DNA of 64,000 nt from CAVVJA01 sp963801715 (GCA_963801715.1 CAWDGB010000005.1:186001-250000); one strand, 5' to 3'. Counted from the first letter of the stretch, positions 17,563-27,094 are shown. Notes: generated by a model not told the origin, from the letters alone. Program-made: numbers and translations.

Positions 17563-18290
17563 CACCAGGCACTGGCCGCGGAACGGTACGAGGTCCGGTT
17601 GGGCGGCGCACCAGTCAGTGAGCGCTGCGGTCCACTCCGTCTCGCGGCGGATGTCGAAGATCTTCTGGCAGCAAAGGATCGTGGCGCAGTAGAGGACGCC
17701 GACGACGACGGGCGATACCTCGTCGGTGATCACGCCGGCCATGACCTCGTCGAGCAGCCGCACGCCCTGCGCGACCTCGTGCCGCTGGATCAGCGCCTCC
17801 CCAGTACTGAGCCGGGCGATCGCTGACAAATCCGGATCCGTGAACCGGTCGGCGATGTCCGTCGCTCGAGTGAACAGTCCGTATGCGTGATCGACGTCAT
17901 CCGCGTCCAGAGCCACGAGGCCGTTCACGACCATGACATATCCCTGTACCGCGCAGTCGAGCCGACGGTCGTGAGCAGCCGCTGGATCCGGGCGACCCAA
18001 CCTCCGCTCCGGGCGATGTCGCCGCGGAGCAGCAAATGGAACGCGAGCCAGAATCCGCATCGGGCGGCGCGTTCGGCGTCGTCCAGTCGCAGGCACTCGC
18101 GATGTGCGCGCGCCCACAGCTCGAGGCTGTGGTCATCCTTGCCGATGAGGTATGCCGTGACAGCCAACTGCTCCAGATCGTCGATTGCTAAAGGCGATTC
18201 GTCGTCCGCCGCATGGAAGTCGGCATAGGCAGCTGCCCAAGCGCGCTCGCGATAGGACGCTCGCGCTCGATCGATCACCTCGGACGCCAT
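17563..18290 (-). pseudogene. N-terminal remnant of a TPR/LuxR-type regulator
   Basis: ATG 18290 opens a helical TPR-like protein (MASEVIDRARASYRERAW..., LELWARAHRECLRLDDAERA). One base is missing near 17960 (after LLTTVG); the next frame continues with CAVQGYVMVVNGLVALDADD through PFRGQCLVH. Full-length relatives continue with more TPR units and a LuxR HTH. Here the sequence switches at about 17562 into the FAD monooxygenase remnant, so the last half is gone. The junction looks like a deletion fusing two same-strand genes. Confidence 0.7.
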
Positions 18291-18417
18291 GCGTTCTGCC
18301 TACCGCATCCAGTGGCGCGATGGCAGTCAGAGGCTCGCATGAGAGCCAGCGTGGCGATGTTGCGACAGACCTGGCTTGGCTAAGCTCCGGGCGAACCCGC
18401 AGCTACCTGGAGGTGCC

Positions 18418-18630
18418 GTGCCTGATCACACATACCGGGTCATCGAGGTCGTCGGCAGCGCGTCAACCGTCGACGGCGCCATCGGCAACGCGATCGAACG
18501 AGCAGCGCGAACGACTCGTCACCTCGACTGGTTCCAGGTGGCCGAGATCAGAGGTCACATCGAGGACGGCGCCGTCGGCCACGTCCAGGTCGGACTGAAG
18601 CTCGGCTTCCGCCTCGAGGACGCTGAGTAA
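18418..18630 (+). CDS. Dodecin family flavin-binding protein
   Basis: 70 residues, matching the dodecin fold: TYRVIEVVGSAS, then an alpha helix (DGAIGNAIERAARTTRHLDWFQV) with the conserved Trp that stacks on flavin, then a beta strand ending GHVQVGLKLGFRLE. Dodecins form hollow dodecamers that store riboflavin, FMN or CoA-type ligands. GTG 18418 follows GGAGG. It stands alone, facing the glucosidase gene at 18706 across a 75-base gap. Confidence 0.88.
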   Translation: MPDHTYRVIEVVGSASTVDGAIGNAIERAARTTRHLDWFQVAEIRGHIEDGAVGHVQVGLKLGFRLEDAE

Positions 18631-18705
18631 ACCCTCGAGACCGTCTCCTGGCGATCACGACCGTGCTAGCCCAGGTGGCTGGTATGCGCGGCAATTGCTG
18701 GGCGC

Positions 18706-20454
18706 TCAGCCCGCCGGCGCGAGGGCGGCCCAGACGGCGACATCTGTCGGGACGCGCCCGTCGTCTGTCAGCGGGTTACTGGCGACGATGATCTGAGCGC
18801 CGTTGGGCAGCGGCACCGGGTCCGGACCCAGATTGGCGAGCAAGAGGATCAGCCGATCATTGTCGGCCGGGGCATTGACGAACGCGAGCACATCGTCCGG
18901 ATATCCGTCGACCCGGTACAGCCCACCGTGACCGAGACCGTGCTCCCGGCGAGCCGACAGGTACGCCCGATAGAGCTCGAGAGTCGAACCGTGGACACCG
19001 TCCTGCCGGTCGACTGCGAGCTCGCGAAACGACGGCGGCTGCGGCAGCCAGCTCCGGGCCGACGGCCCGAATCCGTAGGACGGCGCTTCAGCGAGCCACG
19101 GCAGCGGAACGCGACAGCCGTCGCGGCCACGCTGGGTGTGTCCCGATCGTCGCCAGGTCGGGTCCTGACGAACCTCGTCCGGCAGCTGAGTAGCGTCGGG
19201 CAGGCCGAGCTCCTCACCCTGGTAGAGGTAGCAGCTGCCGGGCAGCGCGAGCATGACCGCTGCGGCAGCTCGCGCGCGGCGCAGACCAAGGGCCGCATCC
19301 GGCTGCGCATCGTCCGCGCCGATGCCACTAAAACGGAGCAATCCCGCCCCCGCTGGATAGCCCAACCTCGTCGCGTACCGGACCACATCGTGATTGGACA
19401 GCACCCACGTCTGCGGAGCGCCGACGTCGTCGGCCACCCGCAGCGTGTGCTCGATAACGTCGCACAGCTCCGGCGCGAGCCAGGGGGTCAAGAGGAAATC
19501 GAAGTTGAACGACTGATGGAGTTCGTCCGGCCGGACATAACGCGCCAGCGCTTCCGGCGGATGTACCCAGGCCTCCGCGCACAGGATCCGGTCCTCGTCG
19601 GCGAGCTCCGCGTCCGGACCCGAGGCGTTGTAGGAGTTGAGCAGTTTCCGCCAGGCGCGGTAAATCTCGTGCACGCCCGGTTGATCCCACATCGGTTGGC
19701 GGGCCGTCGGCTCGCCCGTCGGCTGCTGCCGGGTCACCCCATCCGGTAGCCCTGCTCGCTTGACCAGTCCGTGGGCCACGTCGATACGAAAGCCGTCGAT
19801 GCCACGATCGAGCCAGAAGCGGATGACCGCTTCCATTTCCGCCCGTACCTCGTCGTTGCTCCAGTCGAAGTCCGGCTGTGTGACATCGAAGATGTGCAGG
19901 TACCACTGACCTAACCGACCGTTAGCCTCGGTGACCCGCGTCCAGCCCGCGCCGCCGAAATTGCTGAGCCAGTTGTTCGGCGGCAACTCTCCCGACGCGC
20001 CCCTGCCGTCGCGAAATATGTACCGCGCTCGCTCGCGGCTGCCCGGCGCTGCCCGCAAGGCGGCCTGGAACCAGGGATGTTCGCTGGAGGAATGGTTCGG
20101 TACGAGATCGATGATGATCCTGATGCCGTAGTCATGGGCCGTCGCGATCAGCTTGTCCGCGTCCTCGAGCCGGCCGAATACCGGATCGACATCGCGGTAG
20201 TCGGCGACGTCGTACCCGCCGTCGTTTTGCGGGGAGACGTAGAAGGGACTGAGCCACACGGCGTCGACACCGAGCCGCGCGAGATACTCGAACCGTTCGG
20301 TGATCCCCGGCAGGTCCCCGATTCCGTCGCCACCACTGTCCGACCAGGACCGCGGGTAGATCTGGTAAATCACCGCGTGCCGCCACCAGGTGTCCGGCGC
20401 AGATGCGGTATGGATCGGCTTGGGGTCGACGCGGATCGCGACCGCGTCCGGCAC
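18706..20454 (-). CDS. GH13 alpha-glucosidase / oligo-1,6-glucosidase
   Basis: 582 residues, cytoplasmic GH13 enzyme. Conserved regions: DLVPNHSS, GFRIDVAH with nucleophile Asp225, LCAEAWV with acid/base Glu294, and SNHDVVRY with transition-state Asp356. It hydrolyses alpha-glucosidic bonds of short oligosaccharides such as maltose, isomaltose or trehalose-type sugars; the exact linkage cannot be read. GTG 20454 has GAGGAGG upstream, inside the end of the preceding gene, two bases after its stop. It is co-transcribed with that gene of unknown function. Confidence 0.92.
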   Translation of the reverse strand: MPDAVAIRVDPKPIHTASAPDTWWRHAVIYQIYPRSWSDSGGDGIGDLPGITERFEYLARLGVDAVWLSPFYVSPQNDGGYDVADYRDVDPVFGRLEDADKLIATAHDYGIRIIIDLVPNHSSSEHPWFQAALRAAPGSRERARYIFRDGRGASGELPPNNWLSNFGGAGWTRVTEANGRLGQWYLHIFDVTQPDFDWSNDEVRAEMEAVIRFWLDRGIDGFRIDVAHGLVKRAGLPDGVTRQQPTGEPTARQPMWDQPGVHEIYRAWRKLLNSYNASGPDAELADEDRILCAEAWVHPPEALARYVRPDELHQSFNFDFLLTPWLAPELCDVIEHTLRVADDVGAPQTWVLSNHDVVRYATRLGYPAGAGLLRFSGIGADDAQPDAALGLRRARAAAAVMLALPGSCYLYQGEELGLPDATQLPDEVRQDPTWRRSGHTQRGRDGCRVPLPWLAEAPSYGFGPSARSWLPQPPSFRELAVDRQDGVHGSTLELYRAYLSARREHGLGHGGLYRVDGYPDDVLAFVNAPADNDRLILLLANLGPDPVPLPNGAQIIVASNPLTDDGRVPTDVAVWAALAPAG

Positions 20455-20456
20455 GC

Positions 20457-21869
20457 TTAGTCCTCCTCAGGCTTGCGGTAGCCGAAGAACAACCGCCTCT
20501 TGATCAGCTGCGCTACCTCGGGCGGCACCATGGACTCCCAGTCGGTATCACCGCTCCCGATCCGGCGCAGCACGTCCCGGCTGTAGATCGGCAGGTACTC
20601 CGGCTTGTAATTGTCGAGATCGACGAAGCTGCCGCGCCGGGCCAAGTAGTCGTACAGCGGCTGTAGATCGGGAGCCACGGACACGTTTTGTACGGTCGTC
20701 ACGTCGACGTCCTCGCGCCTGCGCATCGGATAGATGAATAGCTTCAGGTCCTTCTTGAACAGCCGCCCGAAGCTTTCCAAGATCCCGCCGGGCAAGTGCG
20801 CGTGGTTGTCCTCGTTGAACAGGTCGATGAGGCTCGGCACGCCCACGACCATGCCGATTCGCCCATCGGTCCGCCACGCGATATATGCCGCCAGCCGGTG
20901 ATAATCGACGTAGTCGGAGATCAGAGTGGTCATGCCGCAGGCGGCCAACAGGTCGGCCCGGGCTAGAAAGTCACGCCGGTCGACCTCAGTGCCGCCCGCG
21001 AGCAGGTTGGCCATCGTCAGCTCGGTCAGCACGAGGATCTTGCGCTCGGCGACGACGGGATCCGCCTCGAACTTCTCCAGCGCCGACTCGAGCATGTTGA
21101 TGTTGACTACGGTGGGCGGTCGGAAACTGCCCCGCCCGACGAGAATCGCCTTCTTGCGCAGCACCTCGCTCGGCTGCAACACCTCCCGGTTGGGGCCGAA
21201 CATAGCCACGCCGGACAGGCCGAGCTGGACGAGTTTGAGGGCCATCAGCCGGTTGTCAACTGCCCGGAACTCGATGCCCTTGAGTTCGAGCATGTCGATC
21301 TCGATGCGGCCGATGGTCAGGTTGTCAAGCAGGCTCTCGACCAGCTGCTCCGGCTCGTGGTGCTGAAAGAACGCAGCGTGCAGCAAGTTGACGCCGACGA
21401 TCCCCAGTGCCTCCTGTTGCAGCGACGCCTCCGCGTCGAGCATGCGAACGTGCACGATGATCTGGCTCGGCTCGTCGCGCACGTGGGATTGGAACTTCAC
21501 GCCCATCCAGCCGTGACACTCGTTCCCGCCCTGATAGCTGCGCGCCACGACCGTGTCGGCGAACGCAAAGAAGGCGTTCGAATCGCCGCGCTCGTCGCCC
21601 AGGACATCCAGGTTGAGCTGATACTCCAGATCGAGCATGGCCTGCAGCCGGCCCATGGACACGTACCGGTCGGACTTGCCGTACACGGCGTCGCTGACCG
21701 CCATGTCGTACGCCGAGATCGTTTTGGCGACCGTCCCGGCTGCCCCGCCCGCCCGGAACAACCAGCGCGCGACTTCTTGGCCGGCCCCTATTTCGCCGAT
21801 CGTCCCGTAATAGCGGGGGTCCAAGTTGATCTGGAGCGCCTTTTGCAGAGTGCCGACAGCAGGTTCCAT
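20457..21869 (-). CDS. Large conserved protein of unknown function
   Basis: 470 residues, no signal peptide and no clear membrane segments. Characteristic stretches are LDPRYYGTIGEIGAGQEVARW near the N-terminus, HVRMLDAEASLQQEALGI in the middle and EYLPIYSRDVLRRI at the end. I recall long, well-conserved homologues in several bacterial phyla, often mislabelled as TonB-dependent receptors; a Gram-positive cytosolic protein cannot be one. ATG 21869 is chosen over the frame start at 21908 because AGGGGTGAG precedes it. It is directly upstream of the GH13 gene. Confidence 0.8.
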   Translation of the reverse strand: MEPAVGTLQKALQINLDPRYYGTIGEIGAGQEVARWLFRAGGAAGTVAKTISAYDMAVSDAVYGKSDRYVSMGRLQAMLDLEYQLNLDVLGDERGDSNAFFAFADTVVARSYQGGNECHGWMGVKFQSHVRDEPSQIIVHVRMLDAEASLQQEALGIVGVNLLHAAFFQHHEPEQLVESLLDNLTIGRIEIDMLELKGIEFRAVDNRLMALKLVQLGLSGVAMFGPNREVLQPSEVLRKKAILVGRGSFRPPTVVNINMLESALEKFEADPVVAERKILVLTELTMANLLAGGTEVDRRDFLARADLLAACGMTTLISDYVDYHRLAAYIAWRTDGRIGMVVGVPSLIDLFNEDNHAHLPGGILESFGRLFKKDLKLFIYPMRRREDVDVTTVQNVSVAPDLQPLYDYLARRGSFVDLDNYKPEYLPIYSRDVLRRIGSGDTDWESMVPPEVAQLIKRRLFFGYRKPEED

Positions 21870-21970
21870 CGAACGCTCACCCCTTCGATCGAGCCGGTCC
21901 TCGCGCACGAACGGTTGTCGCCATATTGTGGCGCTTCATTGCCCGACGCCGTCAACGCTTCCGGTGCCGC

Positions 21971-22231
21971 TTAGCGGTATCGAATCTTGGTTACGGTGGT
22001 CGTCGCGAAGCCGACGTAACCATCGCGAACCACCGGCAGGTCGTTGAGGCGTTGCCGGGCCGAGCGCAGGTCTGTGCTCGACAAGAGCATCCACAGCCGG
22101 CCACCTACCTCGTCCACGAAGGCGTCCACGAGGAACCCGTCGTCCACCATCGGCCCGAGCCAGGCTTGAGCCGCAGTGCGTTCGTCGCCCTCGACCGGAT
22201 GAGAGATATTGCCCTCCGCGAGAATCAGCAT
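21971..22231 (-). CDS. Small YCII-like hypothetical protein
   Basis: 86 residues with a ferredoxin-like alpha/beta pattern (LILAEGN, WLGPMVDDGFLVDAFVDEVGGRLWMLLSS), similar in style to YCII or muconolactone-isomerase-like small domains. It lies between fumarylacetoacetase and the large unknown protein, all on the minus strand. No catalytic motif is recognised. Confidence 0.6.
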   Translation of the reverse strand: MLILAEGNISHPVEGDERTAAQAWLGPMVDDGFLVDAFVDEVGGRLWMLLSSTDLRSARQRLNDLPVVRDGYVGFATTTVTKIRYR

Positions 22232-22315
22232 CGCGACCTTCCAGGCTTGGCGTGGCAGGAGCAGGGCTCAGCCAAGCACGACTGGAGGTGGCCCACAACC
22301 AGGCCGGGCCGGGCG

Positions 22316-23527
22316 CTATCCGGGATCAGCCGACAGCGCGGGATGGATTCGGCCGGTGACCTCCCCGAAGCCAATTCGGGCCCCGCCGGGGCCCGGCGCC
22401 GTCGCCGTAATGGTGACCTCGTCGCCGTCCTCCAGAAACGCTCGGGTCGTGCCATCCGATAGCACGACGGGGTCGGTTCCGTTCCAGGACAGCTCGATCA
22501 GGGAGCCGCGCTCGTTTCGGTTCGGTCCGCTGATCGTGCCCGACGCATAGAGATCACCGGTCCGGACGTTCGCTCCGTTGACGGTCAGGTGAGCGATCTG
22601 TTGCGCGCCGGTCCAATACATCCCAGCGAACGGGGGCCGGCTGACCAATGTCCCGTTGACGAAGACCTCGAGGGTGATGTCGAGACCCCACGGGTCCACG
22701 TCACGCAGGTAGGGGAGGGGTTCGGGTTCACGCGACGGCGGCGGCACCCGAGCCGCCTCCAGCGCCGCCAGCGGGACAACCCAAGGCGAAATCGAGGTGA
22801 GGAACGACTTGCCCAGGAACGGGCCGAGCGGCACGTACTCCCAGGCCTGGAGGTCCCGCGCCGACCAGTCGTTGAGCAGGCACACGCCGAAGACGTGCTG
22901 ATCGAACGCGCCCACCGGCACCGGCTGACCGAGTTCGGACGGCACGCCGACAACGAAACCGACCTCGGCCTCGATGTCCAGCCGCTGGGACGAACCGAAG
23001 GTCGGCGCCGACTCCGCTGGTGACTTGCGTTGCCCCCGCGGTCGGATCACCGGCGTGCCGGAAACTTGTACGGTCCCGGCCCGGCCGTGATACCCGATTG
23101 GCAAGTGCTTCCAGTTCGGGGTGAGCGGCGGATTGCCCGGGCGGAACATGCGTCCCAGATTTTCGGCATGATGCAGCGAGCTATAAAAGTCGATGTAGTC
23201 AGCGACGTCTATTGGTAGCTGCAACGTCACATCCGCCCGCGGAATGAGATGCGGCTCGATGACCGTTCGCCAGCGATCGTCCGTAAGCCAATTGGTGACG
23301 CGCTCCCGCAGCGCTGCCCATCCATCCGGACCTCGCGCGAGGAAGGCGTTCAGCGAGCCGGTGGCGTGGACGGTGTCACCTGTCGCCGCGGCGAGATCGA
23401 GTACGTAATCACCGATCGCCACGCCGGTGCGCGCTCCGCGCTCGGCCGCCGTGAACACGCCGTATGGAAGATTGGCCGGCCCGAACAGCGAATCCGCGGG
23501 CACGTTCAGCCAGTTGGCCGGGATCAT
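22316..23527 (-). CDS. fahA: Fumarylacetoacetase
   Basis: 403 residues, full-length FAH fold with the N-terminal SH3-like domain and the C-terminal catalytic domain. Visible family segments: DFYSSLHHAENLGRMFRP, LPIGYHGRAGT, EAEVGFVVG with metal-binding acidic residues, and LLNDWSARDLQAWEYVPLGPF. It splits fumarylacetoacetate into fumarate and acetoacetate in tyrosine and homogentisate degradation. No homogentisate dioxygenase or maleylacetoacetate isomerase gene is in the window, so the rest of the pathway must lie elsewhere. Confidence 0.93.
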   Translation of the reverse strand: MIPANWLNVPADSLFGPANLPYGVFTAAERGARTGVAIGDYVLDLAAATGDTVHATGSLNAFLARGPDGWAALRERVTNWLTDDRWRTVIEPHLIPRADVTLQLPIDVADYIDFYSSLHHAENLGRMFRPGNPPLTPNWKHLPIGYHGRAGTVQVSGTPVIRPRGQRKSPAESAPTFGSSQRLDIEAEVGFVVGVPSELGQPVPVGAFDQHVFGVCLLNDWSARDLQAWEYVPLGPFLGKSFLTSISPWVVPLAALEAARVPPPSREPEPLPYLRDVDPWGLDITLEVFVNGTLVSRPPFAGMYWTGAQQIAHLTVNGANVRTGDLYASGTISGPNRNERGSLIELSWNGTDPVVLSDGTTRAFLEDGDEVTITATAPGPGGARIGFGEVTGRIHPALSADPG

Positions 23528-23631
23528 GCGCGGCAGGTTGGTCGGCGCGCCACGAGGTCGGAGACTACTCGCGCGCGGTCGGCTAACGTCGGCGTCGGCT
23601 GTGCGACACCGACATCTGGACTGGAGGAACC

Positions 23632-23841
23632 GTGCGACTGTCCACGAGGAATCAGCTGCCCGGCACTGTGGAATCGGTACAAACGGGCGAGGCGATGGCC
23701 ATTGTGAAGGTCATCCTCGATGGCGGGCACCCGGTGACCGCCTCGATCACCCGCGAGGCCGTCGACGACCTTCAACTCGCTAAGGGCACGAGGGTGACAG
23801 TGCTGGTCAAGTCCACGGAGGTCATGCTCGCCGTCGAGTGA
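23632..23841 (+). CDS. Molybdopterin/molybdate-binding Mop-domain (TOBE) protein
   Basis: 69 residues forming a single Mop/TOBE domain: LSTRNQLPGTVESV at the start and VTASITREAVDDLQLAKGTRV in the core, ending in a beta strand VTVLVKSTEVMLAVE. Stand-alone Mop proteins oligomerise and store molybdate or tungstate. GTG 23632 has GGAGG upstream. It diverges from fahA across 104 bases and has no molybdate transport gene next to it. Confidence 0.85.
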   Translation: MRLSTRNQLPGTVESVQTGEAMAIVKVILDGGHPVTASITREAVDDLQLAKGTRVTVLVKSTEVMLAVE

Positions 23842-23843
23842 CG

Positions 23844-24440
23844 TCAGGACGTCGACCGCCCATTCGGCGGGCTGGTGGACGTCGTGTAGGTCAGTATCAT
23901 GACGCCGGCTGGGCCAACCGGCCTGGCCTCCACGAGTCGCAGCGAGATCTCCGGCGTGCCGTCGGAGAACAAGTGGTTGCCAGTGCCGAGAACGATCGGG
24001 AACACCATCAGACGTAACTCGTCGACGAGCCCGTCGGCCAGCAGGGTACGGACGAGGTGCCCGCTGCCGGCGACCAGTATGTCGCCCCCGGGGCCGTCCT
24101 TCATCGCGCCGAGTTCTCTGGCGACGTCGCCCCGGATGACGGTCGTCGGCGACCAGGCGGGGTCTTCCAGCGTGCTCGAGACGACGATCTTCTTTACGGC
24201 GTTGATCTTGTTGGCGAAATCACCCGTCTGTCCTGGCCACGCCGCGGCGAATCCTTCGAACGTCCTGCGGCCGAGGAGCAGGGCGTCCGCGGCCATCAGC
24301 TCGTCGACCTTGTATTGGTCGCCGTCCGCGCCCCGGTCGAATTGAAACGCCCAGCCGCCCCGACTGAAGTTCTCGGCGCCGCCCGGGTCTTCCATGACAC
24401 CGTCCAGCGTGACGAATTCGGTGACAACGATTCTGCGCAT
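23844..24440 (-). CDS. RibD C-terminal/dihydrofolate-reductase-like protein
   Basis: 198 residues, the DHFR-like RibD_C fold common in actinobacteria: IVVTEFVTLDGVMEDPGG at the N-terminus, LLLGRRTFEGFAAAWP, then DILVAGSGHLVRTLLADGLVDE. Members bind NADPH; physiological substrates are mostly unknown. ATG 24440 follows GAGGTG; the upstream extension to 24533 is unsupported. It converges with the Mop gene across two bases and diverges from the AraC regulator. Confidence 0.85.
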   Translation of the reverse strand: MRRIVVTEFVTLDGVMEDPGGAENFSRGGWAFQFDRGADGDQYKVDELMAADALLLGRRTFEGFAAAWPGQTGDFANKINAVKKIVVSSTLEDPAWSPTTVIRGDVARELGAMKDGPGGDILVAGSGHLVRTLLADGLVDELRLMVFPIVLGTGNHLFSDGTPEISLRLVEARPVGPAGVMILTYTTSTSPPNGRSTS

Positions 24441-24577
24441 GTGCACCTCAACTGTCCTCGACCGATGCGCGTGCGGCGCGTCTGATCGGACGGTAACCCG
24501 CCCCACAGTTGCGACCGAAACGAATTTGCCCACAACCGCCGAAATCGACGTGCACTGGTACGCGATACTGGTGAGCG

Positions 24578-25006
24578 ATGGTCTCTCATCCGCCGGCCCG
24601 CCACCTGCTCCGCGCCAAAGACCTGGCCGATGCCCGGTACTTCGAGCCTTTGAACGTATCCGACCTCGCGCGTGCGGCCGGCTTGTCGCCGGCCCACTTC
24701 AGTCGAGAATTCCGACGCACGTTCGGCGAATCTCCACATGCTTACCTGCTCACTCGTCGCCTCGAGCGGGCCGCCGCGCTGTTGCGCACCACCGACCGGT
24801 CGATCGCGGATATTTGCGTCGAAGTGGGTCTCACGAGCGTCGGCTCGTTCACGACCAGCTTCACCCGGGCGTACGGCCTACCGCCGACGGGCTACCGCGC
24901 GTCATTCCCACCGGCCGCAACCTACGCGCTGATCCCGGCGTGCGTGTTGCACGCATACGGTCGCCCGCAACACCGCACGTTTCGAGAAGACAAGGTCGCC
25001 GGCTGA
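24578..25006 (+). CDS. Short AraC-family regulator
   Basis: 142 residues, essentially just the double helix-turn-helix of AraC proteins (LNVSDLARAAGLSPAHFSREFRRTFGESPHAYL and SIADICVEVGLTSVGSFTTSFTRAYGLPPTGYR) plus a short tail. No separate ligand-binding domain. It is followed 43 bases downstream by a VOC-family protein, a recurring actinobacterial pair in which the regulator likely controls its neighbour. Confidence 0.87.
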   Translation: MVSHPPARHLLRAKDLADARYFEPLNVSDLARAAGLSPAHFSREFRRTFGESPHAYLLTRRLERAAALLRTTDRSIADICVEVGLTSVGSFTTSFTRAYGLPPTGYRASFPPAATYALIPACVLHAYGRPQHRTFREDKVAG

Positions 25007-25049
25007 TCAATAGCGTCCATCCCATAGACCAGACCACTCAGGAGGAAGC

Positions 25050-25472
25050 ATGATCAAGGTCAGCAGTGCTCAGCTGTGGGTCCACGATCAGGATGAAGCC
25101 CTGGCGTTCTACCGGGACAAGGTGGGCCTAGAAGTCCGATCGGATGTGACCGTTCCGGAGCTGGGCAACTTCCGATGGCTCACCGTCGGCCCGGCCGGCC
25201 AGGACGACATCAACATCGCGCTCATGGCGATCCCGGGACCGCCCGTCATGGACAAGGACACGGCCGACGAGGTGCGGAACCTCATGGCCAAGGGCTTTGC
25301 CGGCACGATCTTCCTGACCACCGACGATTGCCAGGCCTCCTATGAAGAGCTGTCCGGGCGTGGAGTCGAGTTCGTGGAGAAGCCGGAGCCGCGGCCTTAC
25401 GGGATCGACGCCGCATTCCGTGACCCGTCCGGGAACAACATCAGGCTCACCCAGCTGCAACCCATGGAGTAG
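25050..25472 (+). CDS. VOC-superfamily (glyoxalase/bleomycin-resistance-like) protein
   Basis: 140 residues with two beta-alpha-beta-beta-beta units: VSSAQLWVHDQDEALAFYRDKVGLE and FLTTDDCQASYEELSGRGVEFV, ending in FRDPSGNNIRL. Such proteins bind or act on small electrophiles or antibiotics with a divalent metal; the candidate metal residues are His13 and the Glu near the C-terminus. AGGAGG precedes ATG 25050. Linked to the AraC regulator. Confidence 0.87.
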   Translation: MIKVSSAQLWVHDQDEALAFYRDKVGLEVRSDVTVPELGNFRWLTVGPAGQDDINIALMAIPGPPVMDKDTADEVRNLMAKGFAGTIFLTTDDCQASYEELSGRGVEFVEKPEPRPYGIDAAFRDPSGNNIRLTQLQPME

Positions 25473-25570
25473 ACGCATTTTTCAGCCGGCCGCCGGCTCG
25501 CCGGAGGCGGCCTCCCGCGCCGGGTGTGGGAATCGGTACCACCATTGCGCGCGAGGCCGCACCGACGGGC

Positions 25571-26782
25571 TCAATCCGCTGCGTCGACCGGCTTCTCCCG
25601 TTGGCGGCGCCCGTATAGCGCGGCGAGGGGTCCGTAACTCAGGCCGTGCAAGACAATGCTCAGTACCACGGTTGCCACCATCACGTCCGCGACCAGATCG
25701 GCGTCCGCCCCCGTGAGCTCGACGAACGCGAGCAGGCCAAAAACGATCGTGGCCAGTCCTCGCGGCCCGAGCCATCCGAGAAACAGCGCGTCGCGACGGG
25801 AGATCGAAGTGCCGAGAAGGGACAGCATCACCGGGACGATGCGCATCACAGTCACGACGAGGACCGCGTACCAGGCGACTCGCCAGGTGATTCCGCCGGC
25901 GACCTGATTGATCGCCCTGCCGAAGATAAACCACACGACGAGTGACAAAAGCATCCCCACGTCTTCGGTGAGGTTGAGGGCGTCCTCGGGTAGTTCCCGG
26001 GTCGCCAGGGCGAAAAACGCGCCGGCGACAAAGGCCGCGACGAATCCGTTCCCGTGCAGCACGATGGCGAGCCCGTACGTAAGGAGGGGCAAGGCGGCTA
26101 CTCCGAGTCGAAGGGCGGTCGGTTGGGTCCAATGCCGCCTCCAGGATCGGCTGAGCAACTTCGCGCCCACGAATCCGACGACCGTCCCGACGGCAATTGC
26201 GACAAGCACCGCCGGGACGGCGTCGGCGAGTGCCGTAACGGCGATGTGGCTGCTGTCTTGTGCCTTCGCCGCGGCAAGGCAGAACAGGAAGATTGGTGCT
26301 ATCAGCCCGTCATTGAGACCGCTCTCGACGTTCAGGAGGTCGCGGAGTCGAGCTGGGACCCGGCGGTCGCGGATGAGCGCTGCGGCCGGAGCGAAATCAG
26401 TCGGCACAACAACGGTGGCCAGCACCGCCAGCATCCAAAACCCGGTTCCCGGCAGGAGGAGGAACCCGACCCCGAGCGCCGCCAGCAGCGTCAATGGCAG
26501 GGCTACGCCGAGCAGCCGGGCCGTCAGCTTGGGCTCGCGGCCGAAGATGCCGCCGGGCGTCTCGGTGGCGTCCACGAACAGCAGGATCGCGAGGACGACC
26601 TCGACCGTGTGCTCGAAGCTTGATGTCTCCAAATCGATGGTGAAGACCGGATCGGACCCGGCGGTCAGTGCGACTCCCGCCACGACCATGGCGAGCGGCG
26701 CCGTGATGCTCCAGCGCGCAAGTCGTCCCGCCACCAGCGCCCACGCCAGCAGAATGGCCATGATCACGACAAGCGCGAGCAT
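25571..26782 (-). CDS. Cation/proton antiporter (CPA1, NhaP-like)
   Basis: 403 residues with about 12 membrane helices. The ion-binding region resembles the CPA Asn-Asp/Glu motif (NVESGLNDGLIAPIF), and FLGWLGPRGLATIVFG is the conserved cytoplasmic segment of CPA1 exchangers. It should exchange Na+ or K+ for protons across the membrane. Gene stands alone; the 97 bases downstream hold nothing obvious. Confidence 0.88.
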   Translation of the reverse strand: MLALVVIMAILLAWALVAGRLARWSITAPLAMVVAGVALTAGSDPVFTIDLETSSFEHTVEVVLAILLFVDATETPGGIFGREPKLTARLLGVALPLTLLAALGVGFLLLPGTGFWMLAVLATVVVPTDFAPAAALIRDRRVPARLRDLLNVESGLNDGLIAPIFLFCLAAAKAQDSSHIAVTALADAVPAVLVAIAVGTVVGFVGAKLLSRSWRRHWTQPTALRLGVAALPLLTYGLAIVLHGNGFVAAFVAGAFFALATRELPEDALNLTEDVGMLLSLVVWFIFGRAINQVAGGITWRVAWYAVLVVTVMRIVPVMLSLLGTSISRRDALFLGWLGPRGLATIVFGLLAFVELTGADADLVADVMVATVVLSIVLHGLSYGPLAALYGRRQREKPVDAAD

Positions 26783-26847
26783 GGTCTGCCGCCCGGAGTT
26801 AGATAGCGAGCAAGGCGGTCACGACGTCCGGCCGATTGCCTGTTGGC

Positions 26848-27051
26848 TCATCCCTGCGGATAGTCGTCGTCATAGGGAACGGATTTCGACTGTTCCAGCA
26901 CGTCAGCTTCGTCCGCCCGATCCAGATCGAGTGCCCCAACGCTCGACAGCTCGTCATCGTCGGAATCCTCGTCGAGCGGTGCCAACTGCTCGATACGGTC
27001 GTCCAGCGGCGTCTCGACTGAGACATCGAGTTCGCGATTCGGGTCGGTCAT
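26848..27051 (-). CDS. Small acidic protein of unknown function
   Basis: 67 residues, very acidic: runs such as PLDEDSDDDEL and a tail YDDDYPQG, no hydrophobic segment, probably disordered. ATG 27051 has GGAGGG about 11 bases upstream; the longer open frame to 27219 overlaps csoR and is rejected. It is 43 bases downstream of the CsoR-family gene on the same strand, so probably co-transcribed and under the same operator. No family recognised. Confidence 0.7.
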   Translation of the reverse strand: MTDPNRELDVSVETPLDDRIEQLAPLDEDSDDDELSSVGALDLDRADEADVLEQSKSVPYDDDYPQG

Positions 27052-27094
27052 TACAGACGCTCCCTCCTGACGATCGAGTCGACAGTACCGGTCG

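Noticed and set aside
18637..18651. GAGACCGTCTC near the dodecin stop
   Set aside because: The half-sites are in the opposite order (GAGAC before GTCTC) with a 1-bp spacer, not the mim architecture.
27011..27024. GTCTCGACTGAGAC, a possible fifth mim-type dyad
   Set aside because: The spacer is one base shorter than in the four intergenic copies and it lies inside the coding sequence of the small acidic protein.
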